A stretch of DNA of 55,268 nucleotides from Coprinopsis marcescibilis (taxonomy: Eukaryota > Basidiomycota > Agaricomycetes > Agaricales > Psathyrellaceae). The stretch is taken from the NCBI GenBank assembly GCA_004369085.1, contig ML210342.1:1-55268 (forward strand). The letters run 5' to 3'. Position 1 is the stretch's first letter. Each line of letters begins with the position of its first letter. This document shows positions 45,294 through 55,268 of this stretch, one piece after another. The notes beneath the pieces were generated by a model. That model saw nothing but the letters and a program-made list of their open reading frames with translations, searched no databases and had not been told where the DNA came from. The translations under genes were made by a program, and so were the position numbers.

Positions 45294-45760
45294 TTTCTTT
45301 TTTTTTTTGGCTCGCCCGGGCTGTGCCTTTTCCCTTCCTCCGTGCTTTGCTGTACGTACACCGGAGATGCTTAGATGTTTTGTTATAGGGATCCTTTCGT
45401 CATTTAGCCTTATCCACTGTTAATTCCTGTTATTCGTATTCGCTTTCTTTGCTGTTAGCTTTGCATCATCATATATAAAAACTCAAATGTAAACCCGTAC
45501 CTGTACCATTATAATCATCGTGACTAGTATTCTTCTATGACCGGACTTGATGGGTTTGATTCCTGCCACGCCAGCGCGAGTAATTATGAGACGTGAAAGT
45601 CGCGTGACGCGACGCGTCGTTTATCCCACGGGGACAACGTCGGGCCGCCCCGAGTCAATTGTGGCCACCTTTTGTCACCCGCCACGAACGCCGCCATCAT
45701 CTTGCACATCCACCCATTATCCCGCCACTAGCCAGGCAATAATAAAGGCGGCGGGCTGAA
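45294..45760. other. Intergenic region
   Basis: T11-12 run just after the DUF6699 gene stop (about 45298-45309), then AT-rich 3' sequence. The final 200 bases, GC-rich with many GCGACGCG/CGCGTGACGCGACGCG-like CpG words (45598-45620), are presumed promoter of the nuclease gene. Confidence 0.45.
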
Positions 45761-48700
45761 ATGCCAACAGGGACACCATACAATGCATGTATACCACCTT
45801 ACCGCATCCGGGTCGACGATTTTGCATCAACGAACTTCAGCGGGCCCACCCCGCTCCTCCATTTGCTGACCCACACGCATTCGGACCATATCAATGGATT
45901 ACATGCCAAGTCGTTTGGACATAATGTTTACTGCTCGGAGGATGCGAAGCAGATGTTATTAAGACATGAAGTTTTTGCGGAGAGGGATTTGCGTGACCAG
46001 GAGTTGAGGGCGCAGAAGATTCGGACGTTTTCACATTTGAAGGTGGACCCGCTGATGAACCCGGACGGAACGTTGTATTATCAAGGATCTCGAGATTTAT
46101 TGGTGAGTTGTACTTATCTGATGGGTCCGGTGGAGGCTTACTGGATCGAAACAGAAATCCTTGCCATTGCATTCTCCTACGCGTATCGAGCTCGACGCGA
46201 GTGAGACTGTGACTATCACACTGCTTGATGCTAATCACTGTCCTGGTGCTGTGATGTGAGTCGCCTTACACATCTTGCCAGCATCAGTTTAACATGATGT
46301 GTGTGCAGGATATTAATTGAAGGAAGGCAGGGTGCCGTTCTTCACACCGGAGATTTCAGGGCGGAACCTTGGTTTCTGGATTCGCTCACGCGGAACCCCT
46401 TTCTTCAACCTTATTTGCATAATGAAAGCTCTGAAGGAAAACCTTGCCCCCTCACACGCACACTGGAGGCCATTTACTTGGATACTGCATCCGTGCTTTA
46501 CAGTAAAGAGGTTCCAACCAAGGTGGGTTTTAATGAGGAGATGTCGAGTCAAGTAACGCTGACATTCTTTCAGCATTCCGCTACATCTGGGCTAGTGACG
46601 CTCATGAAACTCTTTCCCGAAACGACATATTTCTTCATCAACACCTGGACCTGGGGCTACGAAGATGTTTTGAAAGCTGTCGCGTCGGCATTTCAGACAC
46701 CAGTGCGTATTCAAAGGGCCAAATCTTGCATTACAACGCCATTAAAACTATCTCGCAGATTCACGTAGACCGTTACAAACATTCGATATATCAACACATA
46801 TCGGACCCATTCCTCCGCATGATAACGACACAAGATTCTTCTGCAACCAGATTCCACGCCTGCGAACGGTTTTGTCGTTGTTCAGATGTTGAAGTTGAAA
46901 ACAAACCTGGTTCATATACTAATACGACCAGCACGACGGGCAAGCGTGTCGTCTATGTCAACCCTGTCACGATGGATGAGGGGCATTGGGCGAGATACCG
47001 CCGAGAAACAGAAGTGAAGCTTAGGCAGGGCGAACGTGTTGATAATTTGGTATGCTTTTTCCATCCTTCCGAAATCTCCTCTAACAACTTGCATACAGCT
47101 AGTACCACTCTCTAGACATTCCCCTCTCCCTGAACTACAGAGATTCGTTTCGATGTTTCGACCTCGACGGGTGATACCCAATACGCTTGACCCACGGCTA
47201 CAAGGCCTCGACTGGACTTGCATTGATCGCATGTTTGCTCCGTGTCTTCATCCCTCCGTGTCTGCCTCTACGACAACACATACCTCAGCGGGAATCGATG
47301 CACTTGCGAAGGCTGCACAAGAGGACGGAGACGTTGCTCTGAAAAATCTCGTTGGCGAGGGTGCAGAGGCTGTAGCCGCAAAATGGGCGGATGGAGGAAA
47401 GCTATTGAAGAAGGTGGACCTGCTCCGCGAGTACCTGTGCGAAGCAGAACATTCCAGTATCGACAGACTACTTGGTGTTCCCATTTCGTCGTCGCCGACA
47501 GTTAAGCACACTACTGCTAACAAGACTCGCCCAGGAAGGGACAAAGGCAAAGCATCCATGCGTTTCGAACCGATAAGTGACGAGGACACGGATTGTGGGG
47601 ACTCTGAGGATGAGAGGGGGCGGACTGCGCATAAACTGTTTGCTGCGATGGCTGGCATAGACGAAAAGGAAAATGTTTGGTCTCAAGCATCATCTTCCCC
47701 ATCCCAGAGGTCCGAAGCAGAGATTTTACAACAACTACAACAGGAGGAAGATAAAGAAGCTTTGCCAGTGCAGGTGGCATCCGGCTCATCGCGGAAACGA
47801 GGTCTGGGCAAGGACGGTTCTTTCCGCACCAACAAGCTAATCACCCCTGTCACCACTCCCTCTCGGCCTCAGCGACAAGGATTGGGAATGGGAAGTTTGC
47901 TGGCGAGCCCTCTGGCTACGAAGTTTAAGAAGAAGCTTGCCAGTGAGTCCGGGATGAGTTTGGCTTCGCCCATTCAACTCTCGTCCTCGCCTGCGGCGGA
48001 CAATTTTGTGGAGAAGCTGATGAACGTACCTGATCCGTCGCCGGCGCCGCCAAGGAGGGTAAACAGCATGTGCGTGTCTGCGCAAGGGGGTGGTGTAAGG
48101 CCGGGTTCACGGCCAAGGATGGCCAAGGTTAGGTCGGCGTCTAGTGTCGTTTTCGAGTCCCGGGCGGCTGGAGTGGCTGTCAAACCTTCGCTCCAGCAGA
48201 GCGCAGCCAATATCCGTACTGGATCGTCGAAGAGGAAACGTGATTCCGGATTTGGGCGGTCTAAGGAAGAAGCTGTTGTCGAGGCTGAGACACCCCAGCC
48301 CTCGTCAAAACGCCGGAAGGAAGTAGGGCAAGGAGTAGAGTTTACGCCCACACCTTCGAAGAGTCGGAATAAATCGAGGTCGGGGAGGAATTATACGGAG
48401 GAGGAGAAGATGGAGTTCCAGCTGCTGAGGCTCAAGTACGGGGAACGTCTTGCAAAGGCGGAACCTGAGCGGGTTTTACCGTCGTATTCGCAGAAGCGGG
48501 AATGGTTGATTAGGAAGTACGTGGGCTCGACGGCGGGCCAGGGGAGTGCGATTGTGGGGAATGGAAAGGGAAAGACCCTGGTACCAATGAGTACTAAAGG
48601 ATTTGGAGACAGCGTGTCACAATGTGGTCCTCGTTTCAAGCAAGTGCCGTCTCCCAGTCATTCCAAAGGAACTCTCGCGGGCCCAGTAAAAGCTCTGGAA

Positions 48701-48892
48701 ATGGATAAAACGATGCCGTTTTCGTTTGATACTGTGTACGACGAAGAGGATTCCAAGATGGATTGGAGTCGGAGCAGGGAATTGAGCAAACGGGTTACGA
48801 TTGACTTGCACTTGGGTCGGAAACCTACGCTCCCTGCGTTGTTGTGTACGAGGGAGACACAGGAGTCACTGACCCAGTCGCTTCAGGTTTGA
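45761..48892 (+). CDS. Artemis/SNM1-type metallo-beta-lactamase DNA repair nuclease
   Basis: Beta-CASP nuclease expected to process DNA ends or crosslinks in the nucleus. Exons are 45761-46102, 46155-46255, 46309-46522, 46574-46702, 46759-47049 and 47099-48892 (2871 nt, 956 aa). Metal motifs are all visible: HTHSDH (residues 38-43), DANHCPGAVM, LHTGDFR, and YLDTA. The beta-CASP/DRMBL part ends LVPLSRHSPLPELQRFVSMFRPRRVIPNT; SRHS is closer to Artemis than to the YSEHS of Pso2. The C-terminal 500 residues are disordered, Ser/Lys-rich, with several basic KRxR clusters fit for nuclear import, and end with a Glu/Arg-rich segment. Tail-to-tail with the MYND gene, 207 bases apart. Confidence 0.9.
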
Positions 48893-49099
48893 TTCCTCTT
48901 TGTACTGGAGGAATAGAGGATAGTTTATAGATACGGATGGGACTTTTGGGTACATTTGTGGGCTTCGACAGACTATTTGCATTTCGCATCGGGTACTACA
49001 TAGATTATGGATTCTTTTATTGTACATACGTTTTATCGACGAGTATCGATTTATTTTACACTTCTGGCACATTCCAAGCCGTTTATGATAACAAGCATA

Positions 49100-50537
49100 T
49101 TACCACGGCGGGTTCTGCGCAGGCGGACGATCAAAGCAAACACTCATCGTCCTTTCCCCCGTCCTCTTCACAAACCTATACATCTTGAGCTCATCCCCTA
49201 ACGCCCTCTGCGCAACCGCAAACGCCTCTTCGTCCTCTGGCGCCTTCCAGAAGATTTGGAAACTCCTCTGGCGATCGTAAATCAAGAAATGTGTGTTGTT
49301 TCCGTGCGCGAACAAGGAAATTTGAAATTTGGCGAGGAACACTTTGTCGCCGTGAACATTTGGGGGGACGTCTTCAAGGGAAACCTTGTTAGGTTCTTTG
49401 TTGCGACCTTGGAGGGATTCGTTCCAGTTCACCAGGCTGCTGAACATGGCGACTTTGGTGTCTACACCAGCTGGTGCGAAGGAGGCGCGGCCAAACGTGA
49501 TCGTGGTCCATGTTCCGCCTTTGAGGGAACGGCAAGTGGCTTTGTGGCGTGGCCAGTCTGCGCTTTGGCATTCTATTTTTGGTGAGCGGGGAGATCAGAT
49601 GGACGGGAAACAAGACCTACTGGTTCCGCAGTATAGCACCGAGAGACACGAGCTGCACCTGCTCGTGCCTTTTGTGCTCCCGCAGACTTCGCATCCAGAG
49701 AGGTCTGTCAGTTTCCCAAGTTCGGCCATCGTTATTGGGCCTAGCGGGAGAACGAACGACAGCTTCCACTGTTTCTTGGTATATTTAGCGGCCATTCCGG
49801 GTGGTTTAAAGTCTGGGTCGAGCTTCTTTGCGTTGGAGTGGAGAAGTTTAAGCATGACTTTGCGTTCGAGCTCGGTAGTGCGGACGCTGACTGCGAATTG
49901 TACGCCACTGTCGGAGGAGACGAGGATGTCTTCGAGCTGGTGCTTGAGCGGTTTGTTGGGGATTGCGGATACGACACGGAAACTGAGAGAGTATAGAGGA
50001 GTTTTCTCGTCTATCGCGTAGACGTGGAGCATCTAAACGTTATGAATAGTTCCCCTCCTCAGAAAAGAGGCGGTCTGGTTTGTGAACGCGGCAAAGAAGG
50101 CCCACCTGGATTATAACAGCCCATTCCTCTTCCGAATCCATAAGTATAAATGCTTTGTGGCCGTTATTCCATTCACGACCAAAAGAAAGCAGGATCTGCT
50201 GCATCTCCTTGAAAGTCTCTTCTTTGGCTTTCGAAGGGTCTTGCTTGACCCCAGCCGACATCATGTTATCGAACCCCTCCTTGAAGCTGCCTCGATGCGT
50301 CATCTTCATGAGGTTCTCCGTATCTTTCCAGGTTTTCATACTTGTGGGGTTGACGTGCTCCCCGTTTTTGACTGGGAACAGTTCGGCAAGCTGCTGCGAG
50401 GCATTCAAGGAAGATACGAGTTTTTTTGTGAGGTCTTCAGTGGATAATTTGGATGATTTTGGGAGTTTGACACCCATTGAGGATAAAGCAGCGAATAGAT
50501 CGTCTTTTGAAATGGTTTCATACGAGGGCGGCGCCAT
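49100..50537 (-). CDS. MYND zinc-finger protein
   Basis: Probable protein-protein adaptor. Minus-strand exons are 50537-50106, 50032-49621 and 49572-49100 (1317 nt, 438 aa). I start at 50537 (MAPPSYETIS) rather than 12 codons earlier. The MYND finger (about residues 258-300) shows CEVC, then CSSC, YC, KCQ, and H...C (HKATC); all eight ligands are present, with an intron inside the finger. The N-terminal half is helical and unassigned; the C-terminal about 120 residues are hydrophobic/charged with no known domain. All phases close. No SET domain is present, so it is not a SMYD-type methyltransferase. Confidence 0.88.
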
Positions 50538-51868
50538 TTTATCAAGTTGTTGAGCGTGATAGTGCAGAGGCAACCTTGAAAGGTGGCAAATTGCAACTAA
50601 TCTGCAATGATGGTCGGTGTTATTAATAGATAACCCTAGAGTGAGGTTAGGGCTATGTATGTATAAGTCACTCCATCATTCGGATTCTGGAAGCTGAAGC
50701 CATCTTGTGCTGGTACTTTTCTGCCCCGAAATTCAAGGCCTCCCTGGCATAGGGCCTATGTGGACCTGGTAGGGCTCACCAACAAAAACGCACTGCGTGG
50801 ACAGGGTTAAATGTGCTTTTGAACTTTACCTGATAAGCTCCCTGTTTGATATGTGACTAGTGACTGGCTGTACAATGATACAGTGCTTCCTACTGCCGGT
50901 TTCGACTCAAAGGGCTGTACTTCGATAATGACTATGATGACAAGGTGAGGATTCGATGTTGAAAGAACTCCTCTCAATATATTATTGCAATCATGATTCA
51001 CTATTAGCGGACCCTTGAACAATTGTTGCAAAAGTGGTGGCTGCCGACTATCGTCTTGATACGACAAGCGAATAACATGTCACCTAACAGGAAAGGTTTC
51101 CTGTCCCTCCAGTATAACCTTTGTCGCCTTAACCAGCGGACACGAATCCTTGAGGCTGACTGGTTCGCCCGATTATCATTTCGTTGGCAGAAGAACCATG
51201 GTACTAGTAGATAAAGATTCAATGGTAGATTGTTTTGAGCCCTGCAATTGGGCTCGACAATAAAACCAAGTTGTGTTCCCCCTACATTAAGCGTGGCTTC
51301 AAGCTTGTCAACCGACTTGAAGCTACACGCAGAAAGGTCAACAGCAGTTCCTGCCACGACACAGGACACAACTCGTTTGCTGCTGTGCAGTTAGGACTGC
51401 ATCCGGATTCAAGCGAGCATACTGTATTGAAAGGGCGACATAAAGGCAGCCATACGAGCCTTTGTCAGGTTTAAAAGGCAATATTTCACGCAGATGTCAC
51501 TATGATAGCAGACCAATACTTGTATTAGTTGTAACGAGTACAAGAAATCAGATCAGGTGGTAAACCTTTGGTTCCGTCTTTGGAGGACATCAGGATGGCA
51601 AATCCCAATATGGTATGTGATAGTGTGATATAGCAAAGGGGTTACATGAGGCAACCACGAAGCGACGCAAATGAGCTCTGGTCATTTTCCGACGGCCCAT
51701 AGTGGGAATGTCGAATAAAGGTAGCTGGGGACAGGAATTTCTTAAATACGGGAGCGAGTGTGGACATAGCTAGCTCATCAAAGGATCGAATACCTTCACT
51801 ACCTGTGACAGTAGAAACCTCACCCCTCTCCAATCCCCCCTCCAAGTCTGCTCGAGTCACAATTTACG
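50538..51868. other. Gene-poor stretch
   Basis: Divergent space between the MYND and HMG genes. No conserved coding sequence was seen. An imperfect inverted pair of telomere-like words (AACCCTA at 50633, GGTTAGGG at 50646) occurs by itself. The last 100 bases are presumed HMG promoter. Confidence 0.45.
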
Positions 51869-53255
51869 ATGCCTGTTCACCGTAAGGTCAATCCATCCCG
51901 GCTTTCATCCCGTCGAACAAAGCACAACCAGGTCAATCGTGGTGGGTGGCCATGCGACAGTGTAATTGCAGAGATAATGATTTTTACCAACGCGATACAT
52001 ACAGATGGACGCGACGCGTCTCAAAGTGTCATGTCGCAGCAAGTTGGCGGATCAGATGCGGTATCTCCCTTGGATGGGCCTCCACCTTCCGACTTGGAGT
52101 TGGCAAATGCTTCGAACGGAGGAGCATTGGATTCGGTTTCACACCTCGTTCCTGCCACGGCATCCTCTGTTCCTACACCCGACTTGTCGCACTTCCACCC
52201 TTACCCAACACATTGCAAGAAATCCCATAATCGCCGTCGCAATCCCAACCACATTCCACGACCTAGAAATGCCTTCATAATTTTCCGCTCCTACCACATA
52301 GGGCTCCACCCACCAGAAAAGAGAAAGGCTGTCGATGGAAAAATGGTCAACCAGCGCGATGTGAGTAAGGATGCAGGGAAGGTTTGGAAGTTGATGTCGG
52401 TTGAGGAACAACAGCCATTCGTCGACCAGGCTAAGAAGGCAAAGGACTTCCACGCCTTGACCTATCCCGGTTATTTTTATAATCCAATCAAAGGAAGTGA
52501 GAAAGAGCAACAAAGCACGCAGAGGAAAGCTTCAAAGAGGAGTGGTATCCATTATACCACCGATTTAGATGGCGGAAACGAAGCCTCCTCCGAATTCTCT
52601 GCAACTCCTCCCCGTACCAAGCGTTCCCAGCAGACCCGACGTGTCGCCAGGGGTCAGAAAAATACTGCATCCCACAGTGCTTCCCCATTCTTTTCTTCCT
52701 GGGATTCCATGCCCACCCCATCGCTCTGCAGCACCACTTCCTCTGAAAGCGACGCCAATTTATCAATAGCAGATGGAGACGAGCCCTTCCCCACGACTCG
52801 GAGCACCTCATCCACGCCAGATGTTTTCAACGCGGAGTACGAGTTTGGAAGGCCTGACGAAACTGTAAGCTTCGAACGTCTATATCTGTGACAGGACTTG
52901 ACGTGCTCACGTTTACAATCTTCAGTTCATCGACATGTGTGTTCGTCCTTCGGTTATGAGCTGCGACCCGATGTTAGGCGTCCAGTCAGCTGAGTTCGAA
53001 GCCGCATTTCAGCTCCTCTCCCTCACCAACGACGCTGGAGAAATCTTCAACTGTTCTGCTGCCATTCATGTTCCGCCGCTTCCTGCCATTAATCAAGAAG
53101 GCCTCCAGGTATGGGGCGGGGAGTGGGCCGAGAGCGAGAGCACTGGCACAGACCCCTTCTCCGAATTTTCCGCTGACCGACTGGAGCAACAGCCTACACT
53201 TGAGCAGCTCTGGGATGAAATAATGGTCTCTAACCCAGCACTGTACGATGATTGA
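51869..53255 (+). CDS. HMG-box transcription factor
   Basis: Exons are 51869-52864 and 52926-53255 (1326 nt, 441 aa). The HMG box (about residues 130-200) reads PRPRNAFIIFRSYH, NQRDVSKDAGKVWKLMSVEEQQPF and AKKAKDFHALTYPGYFYNP, the fungal sequence-specific (MATA_HMG/Ste11-like) type with the typical N-terminal RPRNAF motif. A basic stretch follows (KRSQQTRRVARGQK). The rest is Ser/Thr-rich, and exon 2 adds an acidic tail rich in Glu and Leu that could activate transcription. Several ATGs precede the box; the first is used. The box is far better conserved than that of the HMG gene at 31246. Targets unknown. Confidence 0.87.
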
Positions 53256-53354
53256 TTGAGAGCCAGGTTTCTTATACATGTGTATCTTTCAAGCCCATTT
53301 TTGCCTGTAAGCAACAGAATAGAAGATTAGAAACGATACATCCCATGTAACCGC

Positions 53355-53363
53355 ATTAACACT
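53355..53363. repeat. Target-site duplication, left
   Basis: ATTAACACT, identical to 54406-54414 on the other side of the element. Confidence 0.88.
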
Positions 53364-54405
53364 GGGGGTGCGCAACCCCACCGAGATCCGTGTGTCTGGG
53401 CCGGACCCCGATTTGGCGTAAATCTCACGTAAATCGAATATATTTTTGAAACATGATCAGATTTGGCCGGCCTTTCGACAGTTTTTGAGCAGTGTGCACA
53501 CAGATTGGCTTCAGACCCATTATAAAGTACTCGAGGCTACTGTGGGGAGTATTCATAATGTTTTCCAATAGCTCTAGACAGGCCACAGCCCAAATTGAGA
53601 TTGGCAGAGTCTTTAACAACATTAGGGGTGCTTCACTTCGATCCAAAATCAGTGGCGGATCACAATCATCAATGCCCAATCCCCCGCCCTCTCCAACTTG
53701 TGAGGCAATTACCAGCTATCCCCTGCCTCACATACCTGCCAAAGTCATGTTTTGGGTATATAATTCGATGCTGGATTTGAATATTAAGTTTTCAAACCTC
53801 CATAATTTGTCCCTGTTCACTCATGCCACCTTCAATCCTGATGTACACTTAGAAAGCATATAGCTTATAACTTTCCCAATTCTGAATAGAATTTTACAAT
53901 ATAAAGTGAAGCGAGCTCGCATTGCTCTTGTAAAGATTTGCTATAGAGAAAAACTTGAAATTTCGCCATGTATCACCTCCAAATCCGGCAAATATGGCAT
54001 TGCTTTGTTCAGTTCAAGCTGACCACTGCTATGTATTAAAATTCTAATCTATAGGAAATGTTTACAGGGATAATATGAGCTCATAGCACTTTAGATCGTA
54101 AAATTCCGCTGAGATTTGGGGAAGTTATAAGGTGTTCTTTATTTCCCTGCCAAATCTGGCACTCAGATGCAGAATTTCATCTGTATTTGCCACTAGAAGC
54201 TATGTACTCCGCACTCATGTATCTATGAAGACCTCTTGGTACTCGCTGGGTCTTTTCTACATGTAATATTTGCTGTTTACTGACCCTAGCACTGGCCAGG
54301 CTTGAACAGGGCCTAAATGTTGTGTCTGCTTCAAGTTTTCGGCGTGCCATCAGGGCCAGCTGACTAAAACCCGTGACATGCCTTTGGCGGGGGTTGCGCA
54401 CCCCC
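53364..54405. mobile_element. Non-autonomous DNA transposon with 9-bp target duplication
   Basis: The 1042-bp segment starts GGGGGTGCGCAACCCC (53364-53379) and ends with its exact reverse complement (54390-54405). Both sides are flanked by the identical 9-mer ATTAACACT (53355-53363 and 54406-54414), a target-site duplication. The interior is AT-rich. Its longest frame is 123 codons (53492-53863) and shows no transposase motif. A 9-bp duplication is typical of Mutator-like elements, although terminal repeats of 16 bases are short for that group. It inserted just downstream of the HMG gene. Confidence 0.88.
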
Positions 54406-54414
54406 ATTAACACT
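54406..54414. repeat. Target-site duplication, right
   Basis: ATTAACACT, immediately after the right inverted terminus. Confidence 0.88.
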
Positions 54415-55268
54415 TACCATTCCATTCTATTATACCGCACCCATCGCATTCATATTACATTGATAGGCTTCAAATCTGAGAGGCGAAGGTCATGAGTTGT
54501 GGAGTCTGGACCATGAGATCCGAGGCACGGGATACGACGTTTGAATTTGAGCCCTAACCCTAACGTGGGGTTGGGATTGCGAACGCTTTTTGAGGACCCC
54601 CCCATATGCCGGCTAATGTTTGATCCAAAAGGGCCAAATTTGGGCGTTGTTGTCCGTCGTGATTTTTACCGTTTTTGGCCATTTTTCGCCGCACTGGGAT
54701 GACCCCCCGGTTTTTTCGCTTGTTTCCGTCAGCGCAAAAGGTCTAACATTAAATTTCAAGCTTGCCGTCCGCATTGAGTATTAAAAAGGTATTCTAACCC
54801 CTAAACTGCCTTCTGGAAATGAAAAAATGGATGCAAAGACTGTAAATGACTATCTGTATTCCCTAAACGTCGTCTTCATCCGACTCCATATGCACCGGCT
54901 TTAGGAACGCCCTGGGATTGCTGCTGCGCAAAGCTCTGCTCTCCATCGGCCGCCCATCGCTTCCCCTTGTCCCGAATGGTCTTGAATAGCAGGTTACGGA
55001 TCACTCACAGTGGGCGGGAGCTTAAGTTGTATGGAAACGCTGTGAATTGGTGGCTGCTGCTGAGAGTTTGTCTCATCTGAGGCACTCTGAGCAGAAGAAG
55101 ATCCGAGGTCAAAGTGTCCACAGAATATCGGACCTCGCTCCCGACCAGGTTGAGTCAGCCGCGCGAAAATTCAAACATGTAGTCTATTTTTGGTGAATTT
55201 CGGTGCGAAATATCGTACATGGGGGGTCCCAAACCAGGATTTTCCGTCCGCACCAGGATAATACATTT
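54415..55268. other. Non-coding right end with inverted GGACCCCCCAT
   Basis: No gene was seen. It contains a two-unit telomere-like CCCTAACCCTAA (54553-54564) and an 11-bp inverted pair, GGACCCCCCAT at 54595-54605 and its complement at 55219-55229, which could bound another small element or one that continues beyond the window. Confidence 0.5.

Noticed and set aside
31246..53255. Mating-type locus because of two HMG genes
   Set aside because: The HMG genes are 20 kb apart and no homeodomain pair, pheromone or STE3-type receptor gene lies near either.
1..55268. CRISPR array or prophage
   Set aside because: No regularly spaced identical repeats and no phage genes; the genome is eukaryotic.

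Overview
The window looks like nuclear DNA of an agaricomycete (Basidiomycota). The signs are genes split by many 50-60 nt GT-AG introns, a class I hydrophobin, a fungal FunK1-type kinase with a decayed second copy, three microsomal P450 genes, a DUF6699-type protein, a MYND-finger protein and HMG-box proteins. The genus cannot be fixed from this sequence alone. Exon models were built by hand from conserved protein motifs, splice consensus and reading-frame closure; most close exactly, with total length divisible by three.

Layout. 1-1413: no gene recognised. 1414-3796 (+): a 14-exon P450 with one probable GC-AG intron. 4560-5102 (-): class I hydrophobin. 6860-8516 (-): mitochondrial glycine-cleavage T-protein, divergent from coronin at 8765-10714 (+). 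11125-11971 (-): flavodoxin-like NAD(P)H:quinone oxidoreductase. 12313-12606: two tRNA-Ile(AAU) genes. 12943-14924 (-): P450 of the ent-kaurene-oxidase-like type, followed by a decayed FunK1 copy (15244-16660, -). 16.8-19.6 kb: repeat-bearing, gene-poor DNA. 19643-27336: two strongly low-complexity genes; the second looks like ETT1 (enhancer of translation termination 1) swollen by repeats. 28730-30833 (+): second ent-kaurene-oxidase-like P450, a paralogue of the first with the same exon plan. 31246-31767 (+): HMG-box protein. 32981-35684 (+): intact FunK1. 36525-40168 (-): dipeptidyl aminopeptidase, divergent from SYS1 (40428-41266, +). 43938-45293 (+): DUF6699-type protein. 45761-48892 (+): Artemis/SNM1-type nuclease. 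49100-50537 (-): MYND-finger protein. 51869-53255 (+): HMG-box factor. 53364-54405: a non-autonomous DNA transposon with perfect 16-bp inverted termini and a perfect 9-bp target duplication.

How the parts relate. Conserved single-copy genes (GCV1, coronin, DPAP, SYS1, Artemis-like) form ordinary blocks, two of them sharing short divergent promoters. Between them lies an accessory stretch (about 12.9-35.7 kb) in which the same two families, an ent-kaurene-oxidase-like P450 and a FunK1 kinase, occur twice in opposite orientation. One FunK1 is dead, the other intact and flanked by repeated non-coding sequence. This P450/FunK1 pairing and the terminal transposon are the most interesting structures. 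No secondary-metabolite core enzyme, CRISPR array or virus-like gene was seen.
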